Shown piece after piece: positions 26,527 to 34,233 of a stretch of DNA of 40,528 bases. The notes under the pieces are model-generated. The model worked only from the letters and a program-made list of their open reading frames with translations, searched no databases and was not told where the DNA came from. A program made the translations under genes and the position numbers. The stretch is from positions 1-40,528 of the forward strand of contig CAJOJG010000028.1 in the NCBI GenBank assembly GCA_905234655.1. Direction: 5' to 3'. How positions within the stretch are numbered: position 1 is the stretch's first letter; the number at the start of each line of letters is the position of its first letter. Origin of the DNA: an uncultured Bacteroidales bacterium (lineage in GTDB: Bacteria; Bacteroidota; Bacteroidia; Bacteroidales; UBA3824).

Positions 26527-26591
26527 ATGAAACGTCGCAAAATCTGTTTTTTTACCGGGACGCGCGCCGAATACGGAATCATGAGCCGCCT
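26527..26591 (+). pseudogene. neuC: NeuC-type UDP-sugar 2-epimerase, N-terminal fragment
   Basis: MKRRKICFFTGTRAEYGIMS is the start of hydrolysing UDP-GlcNAc 2-epimerases of nonulosonic acid synthesis (NeuC/LegG type; GTRAEYG is diagnostic). Only about 22 codons remain. The frame continues to a stop at 26640 but the sequence after SRLM belongs to neuA. A regular start codon is kept, while no promoter is evident. Confidence 0.8.
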
Positions 26592-26920
26592 GATGCCACT
26601 TCGCCATTCCGCACAGCCATGCACGTCAACGAGGCTTTGAAACTCTATTCGCCTGACATTGACATGGTTGTGTCGGTAAAGGAAACATCGTCGAATCCGT
26701 ATTACAACTGTTTTGAAGAGGACGGAAACGGATTCCTGAAAATCAGCAAAGGGGACGGCAATTACACACGCCGCCAAGACGTCCCGAAAGTTTACGAATA
26801 CAATGGCGCGATATATATCATCAATCCTAATAGCCTGAAAACAACGTCGTTAGGCAATTTGACAAAACGTGTGAAATATGTTATGGACGATTTGCACTCG
26901 TTGGATTTGGACAATAAATT
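26592..26920 (+). pseudogene. neuA: CMP-nonulosonic acid synthetase (NeuA-type) fragment
   Basis: The C-terminal half of an acylneuraminate cytidylyltransferase starts abruptly with DATSPFRTAMHVNEAL and continues through MVVSVKETSSNPYYNCF, VYEYNGAIYIIN and KYVMDDLHSLDLD. NeuA activates the sugar acid with CTP. The CTP-binding N-terminus is missing, as are roughly the last 15 residues, replaced by KFFLRPKNYFAKLN. The boundary with the neuC start falls at TGATGCC (26591-26597). Confidence 0.85.
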
Positions 26921-26941
26921 TTTTTTACGACCAAAAAATTA

Positions 26942-26974
26942 TTTTGCAAAATTGAATTAGATTTCCTACTTTTA
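26942..26974 (+). promoter_or_regulatory. Promoter of the truncated Panacea-domain gene
   Basis: TTTTG (26942-26946) and TACTTTTA (26967-26974) are separated by 20 nt. The last base of the -7 box differs from consensus. Transcription would begin about 30 nt before the ATG at 27014. Confidence 0.6.
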
Positions 26975-27013
26975 CGACGAAAAAAAATGACATTACGTTG
27001 ACCGACGGAAATC

Positions 27014-27160
27014 ATGGCATACAAATCGCTTGACATAGCGCGATGGCTTATCAATCAGGCATCTACGGATGCCAACAGCATTGACGGCGAGCCGCTCACA
27101 AACATGAAGTTGCAGAAACTCATGTACTATGTGCAGGGCTATTTTGTCGCGCTGTTTTTA
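27014..27160 (+). pseudogene. Panacea-domain (SocA/DUF4065-like) protein, N-terminal fragment
   Basis: MAYKSLDIARWLINQAS, then LTNMKLQKLMYYVQGYFVAL, is the start of a Panacea (DUF4065) protein, a family used as antitoxin in several toxin-antitoxin and phage-related systems. Full members have about 140-180 residues; here recognisable sequence ends after about 49 and the frame runs into AT-rich sequence until a stop at 27229. No toxin gene is next to it. Confidence 0.75.
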
Positions 27161-27257
27161 CAAATCTTTATATTTTTTGACAAAGAAAAACAAATCAGAA
27201 GGAAAATCAAAACACATTTAAAGATTTGAATGATCTGAAAAGATTTGAGAGATTTCC

Positions 27258-27300
27258 GCCCGAAGGGCGCGCCAAGAAATAAACGTCCGAAGGGCGTGCT
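27258..27300. repeat. Direct pair of CCGAAGGGCG words
   Basis: CCGAAGGGCGCGCCAAGAAATAAACG is followed by CCGAAGGGCGTGCTAAAAAAACG, an imperfect direct repeat, each copy with a GCCC/GGGC-type mini-hairpin. It lies between the Panacea remnant and the terminator. Confidence 0.5.
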
Positions 27301-27301
27301 A

Positions 27302-27343
27302 AAAAAACGGTCAGACAAAAATAATTTTGCCTGACCGTTTTTT
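27302..27343. terminator. Bidirectional terminator between the island and mdh
   Basis: AAAAAACGGTCAG (27302-27314) is the exact reverse complement of 27331-27343, giving a 13-bp stem that can extend inward with one mismatch, with A and T runs at the two feet. It lies 26 nt after the mdh stop (minus strand) and can also stop transcripts leaving the island. Confidence 0.85.
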
Positions 27344-27368
27344 GTTGATGAAGTATTAGTGCTGGTTA

Positions 27369-28313
27369 CTACTTGTCGAGGACGTTCATTGTGTCGAGGA
27401 CGCCGAGGGTTTTCTTGACAGCCGATGCAGATGCGTCGAGGAGAGCCTTCTCGTCGGCGTTGAGGTTGAGCTCGATGACTTTCTCGACACCGTTGCGGCC
27501 GAGGATGACGGGAACGCCGAGGTACATGTCCTTGTAGCCGTATTCGCCGTCGAGGTATGCGCATACGGGAACGAGTTTCTTCTGGTCGCGCATGATGGCT
27601 TCAACCATGTATGCAGCCGATGTGCCGGGAGCGTACCAAGCCGAAGTGCCGAGGAGGTTGGTGAGTTCGCCGCCGCCTTTCTTCGTGCGTTCTATGATGG
27701 CCTCGAGTTTGTCCTTTGCAACGAGGTCGGTTACGGGAACGCCGCCTACGGATGTGAACCTTGGCAACGGAACCATGGAGTCGCCGTGGCCGCCGAGGAG
27801 GAGTGCCTGGATGTCGAGGGGGGTTACGCCGATTTCTTCAGCGAGGAATGCTTTGTAACGTGCGGTGTCGAGTGTGCCGGCCATGCCGAATACCTTGCTT
27901 GAGAGGGTCTTGGCGGTCTTGAACGCAACGTATGTCATTACGTCGAGGGGGTTGGACACAACGATGATGATAGCATCGGGAGAAGCCTTGATGACGTTCT
28001 CGGTAACGCTCTTCACGATACCGGCGTTAACACCGATAAGGTCTTCGCGGCTCATGCCGGGCTTGCGTGGCACACCTGATGTGATTACTACAACATCGGA
28101 TCCTGCTGTCGCTGTGTAGTCGTTGGTCACACCCTTGATCTGGTGGTTAAAACCAGCGAGTGCTGAAGTCTGCCAGATGTCAAGTGCCTTGCCTTCGGAG
28201 ATTCCCTGCTTGATGTCGAGCAGCACTACTTCGTTTGCCAAATCCTTGCGTGCGATTACGTCCGCACATGTCGCGCCTACATTACCAGCGCCGATGACTG
28301 TGATTTTGCTCAT
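27369..28313 (-). CDS. mdh: Malate dehydrogenase
   Basis: MDH interconverts malate and oxaloacetate with NAD. The 314-residue length and motifs match the LDH-like MDH type: GAGNVG at 8-13, Asp33 ending the second strand (NAD preference), the loop VPRKPGMSR with substrate-binding Arg83 and Arg89 (LDHs have Gln in this loop), Arg152 in DTARY and catalytic His176 in GGHGDSM. It is a single gene with its own strong promoter and terminator. In Bacteroidota it feeds the reductive branch towards fumarate and succinate. Confidence 0.97.
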   Translation of the reverse strand: MSKITVIGAGNVGATCADVIARKDLANEVVLLDIKQGISEGKALDIWQTSALAGFNHQIKGVTNDYTATAGSDVVVITSGVPRKPGMSREDLIGVNAGIVKSVTENVIKASPDAIIIVVSNPLDVMTYVAFKTAKTLSSKVFGMAGTLDTARYKAFLAEEIGVTPLDIQALLLGGHGDSMVPLPRFTSVGGVPVTDLVAKDKLEAIIERTKKGGGELTNLLGTSAWYAPGTSAAYMVEAIMRDQKKLVPVCAYLDGEYGYKDMYLGVPVILGRNGVEKVIELNLNADEKALLDASASAVKKTLGVLDTMNVLDK

Positions 28314-28370
28314 TTCTTATTATTTTTTTAATTTAAAATTTTATGACTTCTATTTTCCATAAATTTTCCA

Positions 28371-28403
28371 CAAATATACGTAAAACTCTTTTATGTTGTC
28401 AAA
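28371..28403 (-). promoter_or_regulatory. mdh promoter
   Basis: On the minus strand TTTG (28403-28400) and TATATTTG (28378-28371) are separated by 21 nt. The predicted leader is about 50 nt and AT-rich. Confidence 0.8.
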
Positions 28404-28437
28404 TCTTTTTAGATTTATTTTTCAAAAAAAATTTTTT

Positions 28438-28469
28438 TTTGATAGTTTCGAAAATTTGTTTTACTTTTG
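28438..28469 (+). promoter_or_regulatory. ruvX-def promoter
   Basis: TTTG (28438-28441) and TACTTTTG (28462-28469) are separated by 20 nt. The start of transcription near 28476 favours the ATG at 28495 over the TTG at 28480. Confidence 0.8.
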
Positions 28470-28494
28470 AAAATTATTTTTGCATCCATTGATT

Positions 28495-28917
28495 ATGGGA
28501 AGAATACTTTCGATAGATTATGGCGGCGTAAGGACGGGCTTGGCGGTGACGGATCCGAGCCGCATTATTGTCACGCCGCTCGAGACCGTCCAGACGACAG
28601 TGCTTACTCCTTATTTAAAGGATTATATTCCGAAGAATAAGGTCGACCAGATTGTCGTGGGCTATCCTGTCAATCCTGATGGCGGCGAGAATCCGATTGT
28701 CAAGCAGATAAGGCTCTTTACTGACAATCTCAAGAAGGTTTTCCCCGACATCCCGCTCGACTTTTATGATGAGCAGTACACGTCACGGGAGGCGGTTTCT
28801 GTCATGTTGGCAGCCGGATATAAGAAAAAAGACCGCCAAAAGAAGGGAAATACTGACAAGTTGGCTGCGGCACTCATTTTGCAAGGGTGGATGGAGGAGA
28901 GGCAGCCAAGCAAGTGA
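28495..28917 (+). CDS. ruvX: Putative pre-16S rRNA nuclease / Holliday junction resolvase-like YqgF
   Basis: The protein has 140 residues and an RNase H-like fold. MGRILSIDYGGVRTGLAVTD carries the catalytic Asp8; VVGYPVN (54-60), DEQYTS with Glu93 (92-97) and the final DKLAAALILQ with Asp121 complete the site. Family members process the 5' end of 16S rRNA and were earlier called Holliday junction resolvases. It shares a transcription unit with def, 66 nt downstream. Confidence 0.94.
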   Translation: MGRILSIDYGGVRTGLAVTDPSRIIVTPLETVQTTVLTPYLKDYIPKNKVDQIVVGYPVNPDGGENPIVKQIRLFTDNLKKVFPDIPLDFYDEQYTSREAVSVMLAAGYKKKDRQKKGNTDKLAAALILQGWMEERQPSK

Positions 28918-28983
28918 TGGAAGTAATTGAAGTGATTGATGTGATTGGATATTTAGGAATTTAATTTTAGACACATATATAAG

Positions 28984-29541
28984 ATGGTATTACCGATAAG
29001 TATAATAGGCACTGCGGTGCTGAGGAAGAAGGCTGAGCCGGTGACTAAGGATTATCCGGAGCTCGCCAAGCTCATCGATGACATGTTCGAGACAATGTAC
29101 AAGACTGATGGGGTAGGGCTTGCCGCCCCGCAGGTCGGTCACTCTATCAGGGTGTTCGTGGTCGATGCTGCTCCGATGACTGATGATGAGAATGACACTT
29201 TCACAAAGTCGTTCAAGCGCGCGATGATTAATCCTGAGATTATTGAGACTTTTGGCAGTAATGTGTCCTATAACGAGGGATGCCTTTCTGTGCCGGGTAT
29301 GCACGAGAATGTCGTCAGGCCTGATGGCGTGAAAATCCGCTATTATGACGCTGATTTCGAGTTGAGGGAGGAGACGCTGACTGGCAACTGTGCCCGTGTC
29401 GTCCAGCATGAGTACGACCACCTGGACGGTATTCTCTTTACTGACAAGGTCGGTGTCCTGCGCCGCAAGATGATTCGCAACAAGCTCGCCAATATTTCAA
29501 AGGGCAAGTTTGAGCACAACTATAAGGTGAAGATGGCTTAA
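28984..29541 (+). CDS. def: Peptide deformylase
   Basis: Def removes the formyl group from N-terminal methionine of new proteins. The protein has 185 residues, with all three motifs: GVGLAAPQVG (43-52), EGCLS (98-102, metal-binding Cys) and HEYDH (142-146, metal-binding His and catalytic Glu). It is probably transcribed with ruvX. The ATG at 28984 gives the standard start, MVLPISIIGTAVLRK. Confidence 0.97.
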   Translation: MVLPISIIGTAVLRKKAEPVTKDYPELAKLIDDMFETMYKTDGVGLAAPQVGHSIRVFVVDAAPMTDDENDTFTKSFKRAMINPEIIETFGSNVSYNEGCLSVPGMHENVVRPDGVKIRYYDADFELREETLTGNCARVVQHEYDHLDGILFTDKVGVLRRKMIRNKLANISKGKFEHNYKVKMA

Positions 29542-29544
29542 CTT

Positions 29545-29611
29545 TTTTTTCAACAAAAATTAAAACGAATAAAAGCGAATTAAAACGAATTTAGAGTTTC
29601 AAATTCGTTTG
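29545..29611. terminator. AT-rich hairpin and AAACGAAT repeats after def
   Basis: AAACGAATTT (29583-29592) is the exact reverse complement of 29601-29610, with an 8-nt loop and a T-rich follow-up. Before it the words AAAACGAAT and AAAGCGAAT recur. It probably terminates ruvX-def, though the stem is weak. Confidence 0.5.
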
Positions 29612-29669
29612 ATTTTTGTTTAGAAAAAGCGTAAATAATGAATTGTTATTCTAAAAAATAATTTGTGTT

Positions 29670-30422
29670 ATGAATTTTGAGAAGACATCAAATCCGGTCT
29701 TTTCGGACAGCAGGCTCCGTGACTTGGCAAGCAGTTTTGCCGGCACGGGACAGATGACTGTGGCCGGTACGGCGACAAAGACTTTGTTGCTGTTTGCATT
29801 GGTAGTTCTGACGGGTTCTATAACCTGGAAGATGTTTGGCGCGGGCAGTCCGGCTCTCATGCCGGTCATGATTGTGGGCGGTATCGGTGCGTTCGTGCTG
29901 GCGTTGGTAGCGAGCTTCAAGCCCGACAAGGCTTATATCTTCGGCCCGTTGTACGCGCTGTGCGAGGGCTTGTTGCTTGGCAGTATTTCTGCCATGTACG
30001 CTAATGAGTTCGAGGGCATTGTGTCCATGGCATTGCTGCTGACGATTGCGGTGAGCGCGGTTGTATTCCTGTGCTACAGGGTGGGCATTCTCCGTGCGTC
30101 CGGCACTTTCGTCAAGGTGATTACGTATGCCACGCTGGGCGTCGGCGTGTTCTACTTGTTGAGCCTCTTGCTCGGTCTGTTCGGTGTCAACTTGTCGCCC
30201 ATGCGGTTCGGCACAATCGGCCTCGTTATCCAGATTGCGATAGTCGGCATTGCGGCGTTGAACTTGGTTCTTGACTTTAACAATGTCGAGAATGGTGTCG
30301 CTGACGGCGTTTCGGCCCAGTACGAGTGGTATTTCGCTTTCGGTCTGATGGTGACTATTGTATGGCTCTACCTCGAAATCCTGCGTCTGCTCGCCATTAT
30401 CCTTTCAAGGTCAAGGGATTAG
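29670..30422 (+). CDS. Bax inhibitor-1 / YccA family membrane protein
   Basis: The protein has 250 residues. After a hydrophilic N-terminus (MNFEKTSNPVFSDSRLRDL) there are seven hydrophobic segments. The family hallmark FGPLYALCEGLLLGSIS and the C-terminal LVLDFNNVENGVADG plus YEWYFAFGL match the YccA/BI-1 (TMBIM-like) group of this phylum. Members are implicated in calcium leak or in regulation of membrane proteases; the role here is unknown. It stands alone, with a strong terminator behind it. Confidence 0.9.
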   Translation: MNFEKTSNPVFSDSRLRDLASSFAGTGQMTVAGTATKTLLLFALVVLTGSITWKMFGAGSPALMPVMIVGGIGAFVLALVASFKPDKAYIFGPLYALCEGLLLGSISAMYANEFEGIVSMALLLTIAVSAVVFLCYRVGILRASGTFVKVITYATLGVGVFYLLSLLLGLFGVNLSPMRFGTIGLVIQIAIVGIAALNLVLDFNNVENGVADGVSAQYEWYFAFGLMVTIVWLYLEILRLLAIILSRSRD

Positions 30423-30453
30423 CGAGAGTTCTCGTTTGGATTTTCAACAAGAT

Positions 30454-30486
30454 AAAAGCCGGATATTTTTGAAGTCCGGCTTTTTT
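30454..30486 (+). terminator. Rho-independent terminator after the BI-1 gene
   Basis: AAAAGCCGGA (30454-30463) pairs with TCCGGCTTTT (30475-30484) around an 11-nt loop, followed by TT. The A-run on the other side makes it usable for the convergent Nudix gene as well. Confidence 0.9.
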
Positions 30487-30509
30487 GTTTCTTGTCGTGT
30501 GTCGGATTC

Positions 30510-30887
30510 TTAGTCCAGGTAGCGTTCCACTATAATGCGGTCGGCAGGAGCCAGTGACATTTTGAGTAGTTCTTCCTTGGTGAAATATCCCGATGCGATG
30601 TGCTCTTTCAGTGTTATCTCGCCTTCAAATGGCGTTACTTCAAAGGGATAGAGCGTGATGTGGAATTTTGGGTAGTCGTATTCCACTGGCATGTATTCTT
30701 TAAGGATGATGATGCTTATGCCGAGTTCTTCGCGGAACTCGCGGTGCAGGCATTCGCTTTCGAACTCGTCTTCCTCGACTTTTCCGCCGGGGAACTCCCA
30801 TTTGCCGCCCATCTGCTTGTCGTTTGGGCGTTGCGCTACAAAATACTTGTCGCCACGGCGGATAATTCCGCATGTAACTTTTCCCAT
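30510..30887 (-). CDS. MutT-like Nudix hydrolase (8-oxo-dGTP type)
   Basis: The protein has 125 residues. The Nudix box G-x5-E-x7-REUxEExGU is complete at 35-57 (GKVEEDE...HREFREELGI). FVAQRPNDKQMGGKWEFPGG before it is characteristic of MutT-type enzymes that hydrolyse oxidised nucleoside triphosphates. The substrate is inferred from resemblance only. It follows the serine acetyltransferase gene after 46 nt on the same strand. Confidence 0.88.
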   Translation of the reverse strand: MGKVTCGIIRRGDKYFVAQRPNDKQMGGKWEFPGGKVEEDEFESECLHREFREELGISIIILKEYMPVEYDYPKFHITLYPFEVTPFEGEITLKEHIASGYFTKEELLKMSLAPADRIIVERYLD

Positions 30888-30933
30888 GATTGTCGTCTAT
30901 TTTTTTGTTGTTATTTTCTTATTTGGTTTGCCA

Positions 30934-31773
30934 TTAGTTCTTGACAGTTGACTTTATCTTCACCTCGTATGTGTGGTACACGAGCGAGTTTTCTGGTACT
31001 GAGCTTGTTATCCATACGTTACCGCCGATTATTGAGCCTTGGCCGATGACAGTGTCGCCGCCGAGGATTGTGGCGTTTGCGTATATGATTACGTTGTCTT
31101 CTACGGTCGGGTGGCGTTTGGTCGAGGCGAGGTCTTTCCTTACCTGCAATGCTCCGAGCGTCACGCCTTGGTATAGTTTGACGTTGTTTTTTATGATTGT
31201 TGTCTCGCCGATTACTACGCCGGTGCCGTGGTCTATGAAGAAACTTTCGCCGATTTCCGCGCCCGGGTTGATGTCTATGCCGGTCATGGAGTGGGCGTAT
31301 TCGCTTATGAGTCGCGGTATGAGCGGCACGCCTAATGTCTTAAGCGCGTGGGCGATGCGGTAGGCGGCTATCGCGAAGAATCCGGGGTATGTTATTATGA
31401 CTTCTTCAAGGCTTGCCGACGCCGGGTCGAAGTCGCATATCGCCCTCGCGTCCTTCATCAGCCTTTCGTATATGTCGGGCAGTTGGGAAAGGAATTGGAG
31501 GCATATAGTTTCCGGCGTTGAGGTCAGGTCGTCGCGTATCGGCAGGAGCATGACGGTAAGCATGTTGCTCAGTCGGTACAATGCGGCTTCGTCGCCAGTG
31601 TAAGACTTTGTCTTCCTGGCGTTTATGGGGAAGAGGATGTTGAAGCACTCGTTGGTGAACTCCTTTCCCTGCCTCTTTGAGGGTTTGTCTATGCAGAGTG
31701 CGCCTTGTGCCTTATGAAGCCGCTCAAGTACGTCTGTGACGACGCTTTCTTGACATTTTAGTTTCTTTTCCAT
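30934..31773 (-). CDS. Serine O-acetyltransferase (EpsC/CysE type)
   Basis: The protein has 279 residues. It makes O-acetylserine from serine and acetyl-CoA for cysteine synthesis. The helical N-terminal half is followed by left-handed beta-helix hexapeptides with the family signature HSMTGIDINPGAEIGESFFI and DHGTGVVIGETTII, then KLYQGVTLGAL and KRHPTVEDNVIIYANA. The catalytic His and Asp of this group are visible. The size and N-terminus fit the EpsC subgroup of Bacteroidota. It is divergent from the small membrane protein gene at 31862. Confidence 0.93.
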   Translation of the reverse strand: MEKKLKCQESVVTDVLERLHKAQGALCIDKPSKRQGKEFTNECFNILFPINARKTKSYTGDEAALYRLSNMLTVMLLPIRDDLTSTPETICLQFLSQLPDIYERLMKDARAICDFDPASASLEEVIITYPGFFAIAAYRIAHALKTLGVPLIPRLISEYAHSMTGIDINPGAEIGESFFIDHGTGVVIGETTIIKNNVKLYQGVTLGALQVRKDLASTKRHPTVEDNVIIYANATILGGDTVIGQGSIIGGNVWITSSVPENSLVYHTYEVKIKSTVKN

Positions 31774-31796
31774 TTTTGTCGAAAAAATCTGTGGTG

Positions 31797-31833
31797 CAAA
31801 TATACTGATTTTTTAGTTTTTTATTTACCTTTG
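31797..31833. promoter_or_regulatory. Divergent -7 boxes between serine acetyltransferase and the membrane protein
   Basis: The minus-strand TATATTTG (31804-31797) lies 24 nt before the acetyltransferase ATG. The plus-strand TACCTTTG (31826-31833) lies 28 nt before the ATG at 31862. Neither has an obvious TTTG at -33, and their upstream regions overlap. Confidence 0.5.
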
Positions 31834-31861
31834 CCCTATAATTTTTTAATCTTTAGCGAAA

Positions 31862-32245
31862 ATGAATAATATTTTAAGCACAGACTTCAACACCCTGTAT
31901 ATATTTGCGGGTATGGTCCTATTGGAATTCATTGTGTTCCTGATAATTGTGGCCAAGAAGAAACTTAACATCGTCCGTATTCTGCTTGCGGTGCTTACTG
32001 GCAACGCCATCACTGCCGCCATGTGCCTGTTCCTTCCGGCGGGCGATTCGGATTTTGGCTATTATACATGGCTTGGCGTCGCGTTCCTGCTCTCGGTGGG
32101 TTTTGAGTGGTGGATTTACACCGCCTATTTCCGTGACCGCGAGGTCAAGGTGAGCAATGGCTATTTCTTGGCGAGCGCGGTGTTCGGTAATCTGATTTCT
32201 TTCGGCAGCATCGCCGCGTTGACTTATTTCGGCATCCTCGGCTAA
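31862..32245 (+). CDS. Small membrane protein of unknown function
   Basis: The protein has 127 residues and four hydrophobic segments (about 12-31, 37-58, 68-85 and 101-124), separated by short charged turns (AKKKLNIVR, FRDREVKVSN). It is not recognised beyond a four-helix inner-membrane protein. It has a well-placed -7 box and a terminator 5 nt after the stop, so it is a convincing single-gene unit. Confidence 0.75.
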   Translation: MNNILSTDFNTLYIFAGMVLLEFIVFLIIVAKKKLNIVRILLAVLTGNAITAAMCLFLPAGDSDFGYYTWLGVAFLLSVGFEWWIYTAYFRDREVKVSNGYFLASAVFGNLISFGSIAALTYFGILG

Positions 32246-32250
32246 GTGGG

Positions 32251-32270
32251 AAACGCCTGACGGCGTTTTT
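32251..32270 (+). terminator. Terminator of the small membrane protein gene
   Basis: AAACGCC (32251-32257), loop TGAC, and GGCGTTT (32262-32268) followed by TT form a compact hairpin directly after the stop codon. Confidence 0.75.
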
Positions 32271-32282
32271 CCATGGCATTAA

Positions 32283-32345
32283 TTACCATGAATTAAAAGA
32301 GTGGCCATGAATTAAAAGAGTGGCCATGAATTAAAAGAATGGCTA
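32283..32345. repeat. Three tandem 19-bp repeats (CCATGAATTAAAAGAGTGG)
   Basis: Units lie at 32286-32304, 32305-32323 and 32324-32342; the third has one change (AATGG for GTGG). The first 18 nt of the array, with its lead-in (32283-32300), are identical to 3483-3500. Confidence 0.85.
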
Positions 32346-32370
32346 TTGACATGGATTAAGGGAATGACTA

Positions 32371-32424
32371 TAAAAAAAGAATGGAAATTGAATTTTCACT
32401 TTAAATTCTTTCCATTCTTTTGAT
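32371..32424 (-). terminator. Long hairpin terminating the aminotransferase transcript
   Basis: AAAAGAATGGAAA (32375-32387) is the exact reverse complement of 32409-32421; an inner GAATTT/AAATTC pairing extends it. On the minus strand it is followed by a run of T residues (plus-strand A-run 32372-32378). Confidence 0.75.
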
Positions 32425-32449
32425 TTGTGGTTCAGAGAGGATTGTCCGT

Positions 32450-33658
32450 TTATTTGTGGTTAAGCGTGTTGCCGGGGTACTCGCGGAGGCCTTCTTCAAG
32501 GCATTTAAGTGCTTTGGTGAGGTCGTCGCAGTTAATGACGTATGCGAGGCGGACTTCGTCGCGGCCAAGTCCCGGTGTCGCGTAGAATCCTGCGGCGGGC
32601 GCCATCATCACTGTCTGGTTCTCGTATTGGAATGTCTCGAGCATCCACCGGCAAAATATTTCGGAGTCGTCGATGGGCAGTTTTGCCATTGTGTAGAAGC
32701 TGCCTTTTGGCATCGGGCTGCGCACTCCGGGGATTTTGTTGAGTCCGTTGATGAGGCAGTTGCGCCGTTTGACGTACTCTGCGCGGACTTCCTGGAAGTA
32801 TTCTGCCGGTGTGTCCAGGGATGCCATGCCGACGAGCTGTCCGAAGTATGGCGGGCTCAGTCGTGCCATCGCGAACTTCATTATTGTGTCGAGGAGTTCC
32901 TGGTTCTTTGTGACCACGAATCCCACGCGGATTCCACATTCGCTGTAACGCTTCGACGTGCTGTCGATGAGTATTGCGTGCTGTTCAAGTCCGCCCATTT
33001 GCATTATCGAGATGTGCCGTGTGCCGTCGTAGCAGAAGTCGCGGTATACCTCGTCGGAGATTACGTACAGGTCGTACTTCAGCGCGAGGTCGCGTATCTG
33101 CATGAGTTCGTTGAACGAGTAGAGGTAGCCGGTGGGGTTGTTGGGGTTGGAGATGAGGATTGCCTTGGTGCGCGGCGTTATCACTTTCTCAAACTCGCTT
33201 ATCGGCGGCAGCGCGAATCCGTTGTCGAAGCTCGACTTCACCGGGACGACCTTTATGCCCGCCATTGCGGCGAAACTGTTGTAGTTTGTGTAGAACGGCT
33301 CGGGGATTATCACTTCGTCGCCGGGGTTCATGCAGCTCATCAGCACGTATATGAAGCCTTCGGAGCCGCCGAATGTCACCATTATCTGGTTATAGTCCAC
33401 GTCGATTCCGATGGAGTCGTAGTACTGGGCGAGCGCGCGGCGGTATGTTTCGAGGCCTGCCGAGTGGCAGTATTCGACGACTGTGCCGTTGTACTTCTTC
33501 AGTACCTCGAGGGCGTTCTTCGGGGTGTGGATGTCGGGCTGTCCTATGTTCAGGTGGTACACCTTGATGCCTTTTTTCTTTGCTTGCTCGGCGTATGGGA
33601 CGAGTTTGCGGATTGGAGAGGCGGGCATCACTTTGCCTATCTTCGATATTTTGGGCAT
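32450..33658 (-). CDS. Pyridoxal-phosphate-dependent aminotransferase, class I/II
   Basis: The protein has 402 residues. Fold-type I aminotransferase motifs: NIGQPDIHTP near the N-terminus, NPNNPTG at 171-177, SDEVYRDF (201-208), the PLP-binding Lys236 in DSTSKRYS and Arg244 in CGIRVGF. An aspartate- or aromatic-type activity is likely, but the substrate cannot be read from sequence. It is the last gene of a three-gene minus-strand unit (DUF1015, DUF1573, aminotransferase) and starts 18 nt after the DUF1573 stop. Confidence 0.92.
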   Translation of the reverse strand: MPKISKIGKVMPASPIRKLVPYAEQAKKKGIKVYHLNIGQPDIHTPKNALEVLKKYNGTVVEYCHSAGLETYRRALAQYYDSIGIDVDYNQIMVTFGGSEGFIYVLMSCMNPGDEVIIPEPFYTNYNSFAAMAGIKVVPVKSSFDNGFALPPISEFEKVITPRTKAILISNPNNPTGYLYSFNELMQIRDLALKYDLYVISDEVYRDFCYDGTRHISIMQMGGLEQHAILIDSTSKRYSECGIRVGFVVTKNQELLDTIMKFAMARLSPPYFGQLVGMASLDTPAEYFQEVRAEYVKRRNCLINGLNKIPGVRSPMPKGSFYTMAKLPIDDSEIFCRWMLETFQYENQTVMMAPAAGFYATPGLGRDEVRLAYVINCDDLTKALKCLEEGLREYPGNTLNHK

Positions 33659-33676
33659 TTTCTTTTTTAAGTGGCT

Positions 33677-34186
33677 TTATTTGTTCTGTTTGTACTGGAC
33701 GCTGCCCTTTATGGACAGCACAACGGGACTGTTGGTCGCGTTTGAATATACGGTGACTGTCTTTGAGAAGTTACCGATGCGGTTAGAGTCGTATTTCACC
33801 TTTATAGTTGCGCGCCCCTTGCTAGGTATCGGCTCGCGTGGCCACTGCGGGGTCGTGCAGCCACATGATGTGGATACGTTGTTGATGATGAGGGGCTCCT
33901 TGCCGGTGTTGACGTACTCGAACTCGTATGACACGTCGGAGCCGTTCTCTACATTGCCGAAGTTGTGGTCGGTATATTTGAACGTCATCTCGGCTTTGTC
34001 CTTAAGAGATGCTTCGAGTTTTTCGAGGGAGTCTTTTACATCCTTCTTCGTCTTGTTTTCGGCGGAAGCGATGGAGTCGATTGTCCTTTTCTGTTCTTTC
34101 TTCGAGATTTCCTGAGCGTCGGCTGCGGGGCAGAGTACTGCCGCCGCCATTATCGCGACGAATGTCATTATCAAAAATTTTTTCAT
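33677..34186 (-). CDS. DUF1573 domain protein with signal peptide
   Basis: The protein has 169 residues. MKKFLIMTFVAIMAAAVLCP starts a Sec signal ending near ADAQ. A charged helical segment (EISKKEQKRTIDSIAS, KKDVKDSLEKLEASLKDKAE) precedes the Ig-like DUF1573 domain: YTDHNFGNVENGSDVSYEF, NTGKEPLIINNVSTSCGCT and KVKYDSNRIGNFSKTVTVY. Such proteins are abundant secreted or envelope proteins in this phylum, with no proven role. The frame opens 60 codons earlier, but the signal peptide fixes the start at 34186. Confidence 0.92.
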   Translation of the reverse strand: MKKFLIMTFVAIMAAAVLCPAADAQEISKKEQKRTIDSIASAENKTKKDVKDSLEKLEASLKDKAEMTFKYTDHNFGNVENGSDVSYEFEYVNTGKEPLIINNVSTSCGCTTPQWPREPIPSKGRATIKVKYDSNRIGNFSKTVTVYSNATNSPVVLSIKGSVQYKQNK

Positions 34187-34233
34187 GGCGTTTATAATTA
34201 TTTGTTGATTTGTTGATTTGTGACTGCTTGTTA

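Noticed and set aside
32420..33670. 416-codon plus-strand frame opposite the aminotransferase
   Set aside because: The minus strand carries all aminotransferase motifs; the plus frame has none and spans the entire gene as a shadow.
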